Made by a program: the position numbers and the translations under genes. A stretch of DNA of 64,000 nucleotides, from positions 645,001-709,000 of the forward strand of contig JAJGOT010000206.1 of the NCBI GenBank assembly GCA_022457155.1, in the 5' to 3' direction. The stretch's first letter is position 1. Each line of letters opens with the position of its first letter. Positions 8,265-18,282 of the stretch are shown here, piece by piece. The DNA is from Cladopsammia gracilis (Eukaryota; Cnidaria; Anthozoa; Scleractinia; Dendrophylliidae). The notes beneath the pieces were generated by a model that worked only from the letters and a program-made list of their open reading frames with translations, made no database searches and was not told the origin of the DNA.

Positions 8265-11200
8265 ATGTCCTCAAAAAGGAATACGCCACGCAGACGTCCA
8301 TCGAAAAATCATCACTGTTGTTTACTCTTTGCAGGATTGCTTTCTGCAACGCTCATGATGACGTTAATTTATTTTAATATAAGTGAGAGCTATAATTACA
8401 TGCGACCAGCAATTGCTCTTTATCATAGCTTATTATCCCGCGCGAGATTTATATTTACACCAGTTAAAAAAATGAACTTTAGTCACCTTCAGTCATTGAG
8501 AGAGATGTTCACTCACGAGATGGGAAATCAAACAGATCTAACTGTAAAGCTGAATAAAAGCGGTTGCATGTCAATGGCTACAGCCGATTTTAGCGACTTG
8601 GAGGAGCTCGAGCAAAAGACAAAAGTTTTACTTATGGTGATAGTATCCACTGCTCCAACCAGACAGGACAGAAGAGCAGCTATACGAGAAACATGGTGGA
8701 GCAAATGCAAAGGAAAGGTGAGTCTTTCCGGATGATTGATTCATGAAACTTAAATATCCAGTTTTATGCAAATAGTGCAGAACTTCGTGCCCTTTCTCAT
8801 GGCGACAGTGAAAAAGAGGGACTAAAGCCGCAAGGATTTCATCGTAGTCCAGATTCTAAAGCTGCAACCATTTTGATCCGAAGGTTGTCAGTCTAATGCT
8901 GTGTTCACACTTGTGCGAAACATGTTTGGTCTGATCACGAATGAAACATGTTTCACTAGGAAATTTGTTCACATCAGGCCGCGCATTGCGTGAATCATGA
9001 TCGAAATATGTTTATTCTCAACATGATTGAAACTACTTCACGAGGCAGTTTCGATCTAAGGCCCGGTTCAAACGTCGAACTTTACATGCGCCGAACCTAC
9101 CTATTTGGGCGACCCAAATAATTAAGTTCGACAGTTGATTCAGACGTCGAATAGACTGCAAAACAGTCCAATTTTTTTGCGTTGGTCATACGAATGCGCG
9201 CGGTCTTTGAGCGAGCCAGCGAAAAAAACGACTGTTTTGCAGTCTAGACGTCGAACTTAATTGAGTCGAACCAAAAGGCCGAACAATGAACTAAATCTAT
9301 CACGGTCAGCGGTTACTGTTACCAAGACCCCAAGAGGGTTTTTATGTGGTGGAGATGGTGGAATATAGCGCGGGAAACAACTCGGAAGAATTTCTCCTCG
9401 CTAATGCCATCCCTGAAAGTAGAAGAAGGCGCCTTAACATGCAAATGGTGTTAAACCACCTAATTGCAACCTTTTCCAGATTAAGGAGATCTTGTTACAA
9501 CTGGATACAATCGTCCGTGGACTTAATGGTTAGGTAAAACACGGTGTCGTCTGCGAAGAGACGGACTTTAGATTTCACATACTGGGGGAGGTCGTTAATA
9601 TAGGCCAAGAATAAAATGGGACCTAAAACGGAGCCTTGTGGGACTCCTGATGCCACTGGAACATGATCAGATATCGCCCCTTCAAGAACTACCCGTTGTT
9701 TCCTGTTCGACAGAAAGCTTTTTAACCAGGTGGAGTTAATTCCGTAGTTTGATAGCTTATAAAGCAGTTCCTGGTGTGACACTTTATCAAATGCCTTTGA
9801 GAAGTCCACTACTATGATATCCGTTTGTCCACCATTTTGCATTTACTTGGCCAAGTCTTCGACAAATGCAATTAGCTGGGTTTCGCATGAGTGACCTTGA
9901 CGAAAACCGTGTTGGAGGTTGCCCCGGAGGTTGCTTAGTATTTGGTGTTGGTCGAAGTGTTGCGTAATATTGGATACCATGTTTTGTTCCATAATTTTGC
10001 TGCAAATACAGGTTAATGAGATGGGCCTGTAATTTTCAGACATCTGTTTCGATCCTTTCTTGAAAAGTGGCGTGACATTTGCAGACTTCCAATCCAATGG
10101 GACAACACCGGACACTAATGAGGCCTTGAAGATCCTACATGAGGCTGGAGCAATCGATAAACTTAACTCTTTTAAGACTAGGGGGTGTAAATTGTCACGA
10201 CCAGGAGCTTTATGAGGATTTACCTTGGTTAGCAGTTTTCTGAATCCAGTTATAGTGATTGTAATAGAGGGCATAATATGGTGGTTGGTTTCACCTTCAA
10301 ATAGATTTCTTACTGCCGCGTTAGCTACATGCTTGAGTTTCATGGGACTAGGCTCAGAAAAGATACTTTTAAAGTAAGAGCTTAATAAATATGCTTTATC
10401 TTTCGAGTCAATTAGGACAGAGTTTCCGCATTTGAGTGTTGGAATTCCCCTCTTGTCAGTACGGGAATGTTTAATGAAGGACCAAAAGCGTTTGCCAAGT
10501 ACAGGCTGATCCTCTCTATCTCCGTCACTGAAGATTCTGCTTACAGAAGTCCAGTAAAATTGACGAATCCTCCTTTGGACTTCACGCATGAGGGACTTGT
10601 GATGTTGAATGTCAACTTTATAGCTCAGCTTGCTTGATATCCTGTCACAATCCAAGATAATTTAACGGCTTTTTACCCGTGGCACAGCCGACGAATTATA
10701 AATTCTGTTGATTTTTCTTCATCGTAGTCATAAATCGCAATGTTTTTTAAAGTTTCCCGTATCCCGCGGGACGATGCACACAAGTCTGATTGGTTGACAG
10801 GCGACCTCGTTATCTACCTCTTGCATGATTTCAAGATTGCGGCAAAATCTCTCCGGAGCAGATGGAAGAATTACAGCGTACAAGTTTTCAAGACAATGCA
10901 AAGCGTTCATGGATGGGTAGGACCGTTGGATATCATGTTCGCCGCTTATTGCTGTGGGATTTTTGTTCCGGCAAGTTTTGTGTTTTATATTACTTGCCAT
11001 TTCAGTTATCGATCGTGGTTTCAAGTGTCGGCTACTGAATGCAGTGAATGTTGTATGGTCTAACTTTTTAGACATATTTTTCTCGGGAATCAATACTGCA
11101 ATGGGTTAAGACGCCACGAGTTCAAGCTGTGTGCAGCTTCTTGTCTTTGATTGACGTCCACTAAAACTCAACTTTATCCGCCTCTTTTACAGGTGGATTG

Positions 11201-13712
11201 GTACACGCTCTAAAATTTATCTGGCAACAATTTGGTATGGCATTTTTTTGTTCACGGACTTGATGCGGTTTCAATGGCAACAAGATTTTGAAAGCCATAT
11301 TTTTTTTAAATTTGCATATTTTACCTATTAATAAAAAATGTTTGCGGCCGCAAAGGAAACAGTTTTGGACGTGCCATATACCCTTTTTGCTTCATTGTCA
11401 TAGCTTTAATATACTCTTGAAATACAAAAAAAGACAGACCAAATAGCATTAAATACCAGGCCTTTGAGTGATTTTCCTCAGACTGTGAAACAGTTTCTAG
11501 TATTTAGTGTATAATAGTCAAATAGATACAAAAGAAAACAATGGAAGCAAGATACATACATACATTCATACTTTATTACCACGTCCCTAAAGGGGATTTT
11601 CAGAGGCAATGATAAATACAATAATAAAATTAGAATTTTACCACAATTGCCGCTAAACTCGCAATCTGATTGGTCGACGTGAGTGGTAAATGAGAGTCCA
11701 GACAACGGTGTTGACGCTAACATCACGTGCGCTTGAAAGAAACCAATCAGATTGCGAGAAAGTTATAGACAACGCTTGCTCTTTCTTTGCTGTCACGTTT
11801 TGTAACAAGACTTCGATTTTTCCTTGTATTTTTTCTAAATATTGTTGTAAAAAACAAATTTACACCGGTTTTCCGTGGTGTGGACTCTTATTTACCACGA
11901 TTTACGTCATCACATGGTCAAAATTTGTTGCTGACTCACTCGGCTGCGCCTCGTGAGTCCACAACATTTTGACCATGTAATGACGTAAATCGTGGTAAAT
12001 AAGAGTCCACACCACGGAAAACCGGTGTAAATTTGTTAAATATACAATGTATAGTAAAATATAATACAAAATACTATAAAAGCATAGTATGAATCTATAA
12101 ACGTAATAAGAAATATAAGTCATCTAATCACATAGAATTGCAAAGATTGTTTAAAAGCTGAGATTTTAGGCGACGTTGAAAATCGATTTAACAAATTTAC
12201 ACCGGTTTTCCGTGGTGTGGACTCTTATTTACCACGATTTACGTCATCACATGGTCAACAAATTTTGACCATGTGATGACGTAAATCGTGGTAAATAAGA
12301 GTCCACACCACGGAAAACCGGTGTAAATTTGTTTTTTACAACAATATTAAGAAAAAATACAAGGAAAAATCGAAGTCTTGTTACAAAAAGTGAAAGCAAA
12401 GAAAGAGCAAGCGTTGTCTATAACTTTCTCGCAATCTGATTGGTGTTTTTCAAGCGCGCGTGATGTTAGCGTCAGCACCATTGTCTGGACTCTCATTTAC
12501 CACTCACGTCGACCAATCATATTGCGAGTTTAGCGGCAATTGTGGTAAAAAACCGATTCGCAAAGTTTAAAATCGTTCGATAGAGTATTCCATAAAGTGA
12601 CTGCCCTATAATAAAATGTTCTTTGGCCGCTGGTAGTTCTAAAACGAGGTATGTTGATCATTTGAGAGTTTCTAGTTCTACGGTTTATGATGTCACATCG
12701 CCTAATGAACTGTGCGGTCAAATATGCTAACCTCTATTAGTGTACTAACTATTTCACGGTCTGAAGGAAATCACTCTAAACCGTGAAATAGTTAAGCTAA
12801 TTTTGATTAATTGCTAGATACTGTTTCACAGTCTAAGTAAAATCACTAATAGCAGATAGCAATTGGTGCTTTTTAGAAAGAGGAATTTAAATATTTCGCT
12901 ATATATATTTTTCTTTTCAGATATCATGCAAGTTTTTCACTGACGGCCTGAGGGTCTCCAAAGAACAAACGCAGCAACTTGCAGAAGAAAAAAGAATTCA
13001 CAAGGACATAGAGTTTCAACCCATCGTTGGAGGAAGAACGTTTGGCCTTCGATATCTCTACCATGTCATGTGGGCAAGTGCCAAATATGACTTCTCATAT
13101 TTTCTCCGAATTGACGATGATTATTTTGTGTGCATCGAAAGACTCTTGCATGAATTAGATCACAGGCCGGGTAAGGTGTTAAGCTGGGGTTGGTATCACT
13201 GTAAATTCAGAAACCTGCTCTACGCAGACGAAGCCTGGACTTTGTTTAGTCGTGACGTCATCGAACGTTTCCTTTCGCAAGATCCCAACGAAATGTTATG
13301 CCACCCTCACGCGGATCAGCAAATCGCAATTTGGATCAACAACGTCTACAAAAATAGGACAACTTTGATTTACTTTGACGATCGAAGACTTCATCATTTT
13401 CCTCCCGCTAAAGAAATGGAAAAGTTTAAATCTGCGACTCGCGTTTGTGATTCTTTCATGGGAGTGCATGGGAGTTCGCCAGAGCTGATGCGCAGATTTT
13501 GGAATAACAGTAGCGATGGAGCGAAGGAAATCACGACTCTAACAAACATTTCACAAACATGCGATAAACCGAATGTATTCGACATTTCCTTGATGGTTCT
13601 AGCTTTCAAGTTTGATTTAAGGCCATGCATAGAAAACCCACATTGGAATCCTGAAGAACAAATGTGGCTTGGAATACGCGTTGGTGCTAGTAAAACGACA
13701 TCGCCATGTTAA
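8265..13712 (+). CDS. GT31 beta-1,3-galactosyltransferase-like protein (2 coding exons)
   Basis: Predicted CDS join(8265..8717, 12921..13712), 414 residues, a type II Golgi glycosyltransferase of family GT31 that should transfer a hexose from a UDP-sugar. The donor aaag|gtgagt and acceptor ttttcag| join in phase 0. A 3' splice site (tctttcag, ending 8248) just before the ATG implies an upstream noncoding exon. Residues 1-19 are basic, about 20-37 form the membrane anchor, and RRAAIRETW (136-144) and IDDDYFV (DDD at 216-218, the metal-binding DxD) are the family motifs. The canonical EDVYVG motif is replaced by ADQQIA. N-glycosylation sites include NRT and NNS. An AATATA follows the stop at 13722. 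The exact acceptor sugar cannot be told from sequence. Confidence 0.88.
8895..9300. repeat. MITE-like palindromic debris in GT31 intron
   Basis: From 9058 the sequence taaggcccggttcaaacgtcga resembles a PIF/Harbinger-type end with a TAA flank, and gacgtcgaacttaatt near 9247 is its partial inverted counterpart. The preceding 8895-9057 has internal inverted motifs (gaaacatgttt, catgattgaaac). Ends are incomplete, so the classification is tentative. Confidence 0.4.
9495..10655 (-). pseudogene. LINE reverse transcriptase fragment in GT31 intron
   Basis: The minus strand encodes about 385 codons of a non-LTR (Jockey/CR1-like) reverse transcriptase in a single frame, broken by one TAA at 9843-9845. 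Recognisable blocks in order are HKAPGRDNLHPLVLKEL, the ENYRPISL block, GFRQGHSCETQLI, VDFSKAFDKVSH, ASGVPQGSVLGPILFL and the catalytic FADD (RLFADDTVFYL). A second stop follows CIQL, after which the family signal fades. The endonuclease half is missing. It lies antisense within the host intron and is a dead 5'-truncated copy. Confidence 0.9.
11638..12548. repeat. Nested palindromes, about 0.9 kb, in GT31 intron
   Basis: The outer arms (about 11638-11860 and 12325-12548) are reverse complements beginning ttaccacaattgccgc and ending gcggcaattgtggtaa. Inside are two further near-perfect hairpins, 11854-12037 and 12190-12332, each built from the same arm (acaaatttacaccggttttc). The second has almost no spacer. 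The two inner hairpins are separated by about 150 bp of unrelated AT-rich DNA. This looks like a foldback transposon that received or duplicated copies of its own inner part. Confidence 0.75.
12747..12793. repeat. Short hairpin
   Basis: The 13-bp arms aactatttcacgg (12747-12759) and ccgtgaaatagtt (12781-12793) pair around a 21-base loop. The same aactatttcacgg string occurs near position 90, so this is probably the end of a related foldback element. Confidence 0.5.
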
Positions 13713-13904
13713 CCATTGAATAATATAAATTCTTTATTGAAAGGTTTTTTTTCTAGTATAATGGAGTCTTAGGATTAAATGCGAGACTGTGAATGCTTTC
13801 AGTGTTAAGCTGTTCACCCTCTTGAGGACGACACAAAATTTTAACTAACAGCCTTGAGTTTTACGCTTTATGTTGCTAGATACGAATCCTGACCAATATG
13901 TATG

Positions 13905-14048
13905 GGTTAGACAATGAACGCAAGTGTTCTATGGGATATAGTGCCTCGAGCATAGACAGAAGTCCACGAGGGCGTAGCCCGAGTGGCACTTCTATCTAAT
14001 GCGAGAGGCGCTATATTCCATAGGACACGAGCGTTCATTGTCTAACCG
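13905..14048. repeat. Foldback element, about 144 bp
   Basis: The left arm ggttagacaatgaacgc and the following gttctatgggatatag pair with the right arm ctatattccatagga and gcgttcattgtctaacc, with a few mismatches. It lies about 190 bp past the stop codon of the GT31 gene, possibly within its 3' transcribed region. Confidence 0.65.
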
Positions 14049-15407
14049 TCTTAGAAAATGGTCATATCCGCGAAGAAAACATATGTTATGCAGATTGTAC
14101 TTATGAGCGTTTTTAATTGTCATTTACACATGGGAATCACGTTGTTATTTTGTTTTGGATGTCGCCGTAACGTTGGTAGAATTTTACGAATAACAATGCT
14201 TTTCTTTCTTTGGAGCTTTGTTTATTCTTTGTTGTTTTGATGGCTCATTTGCTCCGGCTATGAGCCAGTACACAGAGCTCGAGGAACTTGAGGCCGTCCT
14301 TGCCACTCAAGAGTTACTTGCTTTTAAGAGCGTAGACATATCCGAGTGCTTGGGGAATGATATGAATTCGACAAAAGTGCACGTTTCCAAAAGCCTACGA
14401 CAGTGAACGAAATTGAGCAAAGAGAAAGAGACAGAATTCCAAAGCACGGTGAGACCTGTCTTTCGGTTGTTTCGGTGTGTACCAGAGGACAGATGACGTA
14501 AAACAAAAGGAACAAAGAACGACAATAATACAAATGCAAAACAAGACCAAAAATACAATACCTCACAAACAATAGAAGACAATGAGTACCGGTACACGCA
14601 GAAAGACCCAGTCTTTCGTTTAATTTTTTTCTAAAAATTGTTAAGTCGAATTTCGTTTTGTTATTTTGGTGATTAATCTCTTGCTTAAGTTATGTAAAGC
14701 GAAAAATTCAATAAAATTGTCATTGTTGTTTTTGTTTAAATTAGCAGCCTGTAATTCATTAGTATGCTCTATATACTCATTAGTATGCTCTATTTTCTCA
14801 TTAGTATGTTCTATATAGAGCATACTAATTAGGCTTTAAGACAAAGGAAAACAAAAGAATTCATTAGTATGTTCTATATAGAGCTTACTAATGAGTAGTT
14901 ATTTTACCCCACAATTTCCCTGGGCTTCAAAGACCCCGCCTCTTTACATAATTTAAGACAGTTTATGGGATATAGAGCACACAAATACTGGGCACTGATT
15001 GGCTGAGTGGGTGTGACCATTTTCTAAGGATCAGTTCCACTTTTACTCATGTGGATGAAAGTTTGATCTCTCGGGACCATTTGGGTTCAAGGGGGCAGTA
15101 CGCAGCTCTTACAAGGTCTTCTCTGATTTGCTGAGTAAACAATAGAACAAACAACACAACAATGGCTAACAATAGACCCTAGACCTAAAAACAATAGAGC
15201 TGCATGATATACAGGTCCAATGAAATTAGAGGTTGTAAAGAGCTGCGTGGTATCTGGGTTCAAGAGCATATTTTTAAATTAGCAGCATTTCACTCCCGGG
15301 AGGAGGAGGAAGCAGGAGGAAGGGGGGGGGGGGATTTAAAGGTACTCGATCGACAGATGCTAGGGTAGGGAGGTGTGGCTGAGCCGCTCAAATCCTGACC
15401 CTGTTTT
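14049..15407. other. Intergenic with short repeats
   Basis: No recognised gene. 14755-14895 repeats cattagtatg-tctatat several times in both orientations. 15083-15260 has partial inverted arms around gcagctctta. Open frames near 14218-14406 are short and lack a recognisable family. A poly-G run lies near 15321-15334. Confidence 0.4.
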
Positions 15408-16247
15408 AAAGTGTATATAACAGATATTTTTTTTTATTTGCAGGGCTGCAAATATTTTTTCTTGAAAGGACATATGTCCGACTTGGGCACCATTTTGGTC
15501 GGACAAACGAAAAATTTGGTCGGACATCACATTATTTACCATGCATTACAAGCGGGCATACATGACGTATTCAATGCTCAAGGGTTTGCAATGCATTATA
15601 GGGCGATTTCAAACACGGTCATCCATTTGTAAGTTTTACGGACATAATGTCCGACCGCGGTTGCGATTTCGTCGGACATTGGCAAATTTTGGTCAGCAAT
15701 TGTCCGATGACCGACTGTTATTTGCAGCCCTGATTTGCTTGATGGAATCTACATGGTGTTCTGGTAAGAAAATCGAAGAGTTTTTTCGATATCGATTTTC
15801 TTTTCCGTGTTTTAGCCGTCTTAAAACGTGAAATTTCACTTCCGGTGGGTTACAAAAACGCGCAAGAAGAAAGACTGGAAATAGTCCGCTGTGACGTCAA
15901 TACACGAATGCCGGTGTCGCGGTTTCTCGGTTCCTCACATTTTTTGGTGCGCCCTGAGGAAGGAACATGGTTCTATTAAGGTGTGTTGTCTATGGTTGTA
16001 GCAACATGCGCCAACAAACGGAGGAACTGAGAAACCGCGACACTGGCATTCTTGTATTGACGTCACTGCGGACTATTTCCAGTCGTTCTTCTTGCGCGGT
16101 TTTGTAACCCACCGGAAGTGAAATTTCACATCTTTAGACGGCTAAATCACGGACAAGAAAAATCGATATCGAAAAACTTTTTTCGACTTTCTTATCAGAA
16201 CGCCATGTAGATTCCATCAAGCAAATAAAAAATACACTTTAAGGTGG
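15408..16247. mobile_element. Palindromic element interrupted by a hAT-like MITE
   Basis: The arms 15734-15950 and about 16010-16226 are reverse complements (tttgcttgatgg to ccatcaagcaaa). The outermost aaagtgtat at 15408 pairs with atacacttt at 16231-16239. The left arm is split by a 292-bp insert (15441-15732) with 14-bp ends cagggctgcaaata and tatttgcagccctg, flanked by atttg on both sides (5-bp duplication). The insert carries several ggtcggaca motifs near its ends. The CAGGG-type ends suggest a hAT-like origin; the 5-bp duplication is shorter than the usual 8 bp, so the class is uncertain. Confidence 0.7.
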
Positions 16248-16802
16248 CTGGTATCGGAGTTTTAGCGCGCGCCGACTGGGTTCTAAACACGCGCGGAACC
16301 CACGGAACAGAAACAATAGCCCTAGACCTAAACACAATAGAAGCTACAGTACTACGGGGCCAATAAAAATAGAGGTCTGGAAGAGCTACAGTACTACTCT
16401 AAAAAAAACACAATGACAGCAATAACAAAAAAAATGGCGATCGAACAGTATTTTCGTTCACTTGGCAGGCAGTCTGTTTTACATTTACAAATTGCCCTAC
16501 TGGCTTTGTTGTAGCGTAATTAAGCTTCGCATCACTGCCGAAGTCAACGGAAGTGAAGTCGGCGCCAACTAAATACTGGTTGAAATTCAGCTTGTGGTGA
16601 GGTTTCCAAAATTAAAATATATGCTTAGTACTGTTTAAGAAATTAGGCCATGTAAAGATACCCCATTCAAGACAAAAAGTGATGAAATCGATACCTCGTT
16701 CAAGACAAAAACCTCTGAAAAGCATACCCTATCAGGCTGCCAGGCTGCACGTCCCTGTTAACTCACTCACTCCCAGAGTCAATTATGGAAACAGGTAGTG
16801 TA
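16248..16802. other. Intergenic flank of 88-bp array
   Basis: No gene seen. 16300-16410 shares strings with 15160-15250 (ccctagacctaaa, caataga). From about 16757 the sequence ctcactcactcccagagtcaa is the left flank common to all three 88-bp repeat loci. Confidence 0.4.
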
Positions 16803-17866
16803 GTTCTAACTTTTGAGTCTGTGAACGAAATCCTATGGTGTGACCATTCAAATGAAACCTCGTCAGCAGTTCTTTTGCATGGTACCATTTGTTCTAACTT
16901 TTGAGTCTGTTGATGAAATCCTATGGTGTGACCATTCAAATGAAACCTCTTCAGCAGTACTTTTGCATGGTACCATTTGTTCTAACTTTTGAGTCTCCGA
17001 GTCTGTGGATGAAATCCTATGGTGTGACCATTCAAATGAAACCTCTTCAGCAGTACTTTTGCATAGTGCCATTTGTTCTAACTTTTGAGTCTGTGGATGA
17101 AATCCTATGGTGTGACCATTCAAATGAAACCTCTTCAGCAGTACTTTTGCATGGTACCATTAGTTCTAACTTTTGAGTCTGTGGATGAAATCCTATGGTG
17201 TGACCATTCAAATGAAACCTCTTCAGCAGTACTTTTGCATGGTACCATTTGTTCTAACTTTTGAGTCTGTGAACGAAATCCTATGGTGTGACCATTCAAA
17301 TGAAACCTCTTCAGTAGTACTTTTGCATGGTACCATTTGTTCTAACTTTTGAGTCTGTTGATGAAATCCTATGGTGTGACCATTCAAATGAAACCTCTTC
17401 AGCAGTACTTTTGCATGGTACCATTTGTTCTAACTTTTGAGTCTGTGGACGAAATCCTATGGTGTGACCATTCAAATGAAACCTCTTCAGCAGTACTTTT
17501 GCATGGTACCATTTGTTCTAACTTTTGAGTCTGTGGACGAAATCCTATGGTGTGACCATTCAAATGATACCTCTTCAGCAGCACTTTTGCATGGTACCAT
17601 TTGTTCTAACTTTTCAGTCTGTTGATGAAATCCTATGGTGTGACCATTCAAATGAAACCTCTTCAGCAGTATTTTTGCATAGTGCCATTTGTTCTAACTT
17701 TTGAGTTTGTTGACAAAATCCTATGGTGTGACCATTCAAATGAAACCTCTTCAGCAGTACTTTTGCATGGTACCATTTGTTCTAACTTTTGAGTCTGTTG
17801 ATGAAATCCTATGGTGTGACCATTCAAATGAAACCTCTTCAGCAGTACTTTCACATGATACCATTT
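16803..17866. repeat. 88-bp minisatellite, 12 copies, inside a DNA element
   Basis: Units starting gttctaactttt occur at 16803, 16891, 16979, 17075, 17163, 17251, 17339, 17427, 17515, 17603, 17691 and 17779. The spacing is 88 bp except for one 96-bp unit, which carries an 8-bp microduplication (gtctccga). The left flank (actcccagagt near 16768) and right flank (actcttgggagt near 17927) are inverted matches, so the array sits inside a MITE-like element. Open frames through it exist only because of the repetition. Confidence 0.9.
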
Positions 17867-17985
17867 GTTTTTAATATTTAACAAAACGAAATTTGATATT
17901 TTTCTTGAATATTTTTTATGTTTGGCACTCTTGGGAGTTTCAGGGTTAAGGCCAAATAAGGAAGCACCCTGGCTTTTACTATTTA

Positions 17986-18080
17986 ACAATTAGATTATGA
18001 GCTCGAGATTTCTATCACGTGATTGTTAATGAGGGCTTTTCACGCGATAGAAATCAAGAGCGAATAATCTAATTGTTTTA
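17986..18080. repeat. Hairpin element at 3' end of LRR gene
   Basis: Arms aacaattagattatgagctcg and gagcgaataatctaattgtt flank an inner inverted pair, gatttctatcacgtg and cacgcgatagaaatc. It abuts or overlaps the stop codon of the tentative last exon of the minus-strand gene. Confidence 0.6.
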
Positions 18081-18185
18081 GTAAAAATCTACTAGAAATT
18101 TAAAACTTAACAACAAATACTCTTCACAGACACTTCGAAAACGCAACGAAGCGGCCGCCATTAGGCTGCTCACTCTACTCACTTT
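18078..18185 (-). CDS. Possible terminal exon of the LRR gene
   Basis: A phase-0 continuation of exon 18 is possible from an acceptor-like tgttgtag at 18186-18193. It gives 35 codons and a TAA at 18078-18080. The stop overlaps the hairpin element, and the encoded tail has no family resemblance that I can see, so the exon may be wrong and the true end may be elsewhere. If right, the full protein is 514 residues. Confidence 0.3.
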   Translation of the reverse strand, partial: KVSRVSSLMAAASLRFRSVCEEYLLLSFKFLVDFY

Positions 18186-18282
18186 CTACAACAGAATAGA
18201 TAGTGTGTAGCGTTGCCAATACGAGAACAGCATTCGTGATAGAACGCTAGTAGATAAATTTATACTAAAACTTATTACTTAC

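Noticed and set aside
16803..17866. CRISPR-like array
   Set aside because: Units are contiguous 88-bp copies without unique spacers, in a eukaryotic setting and inside a transposon-like element. It is a minisatellite.
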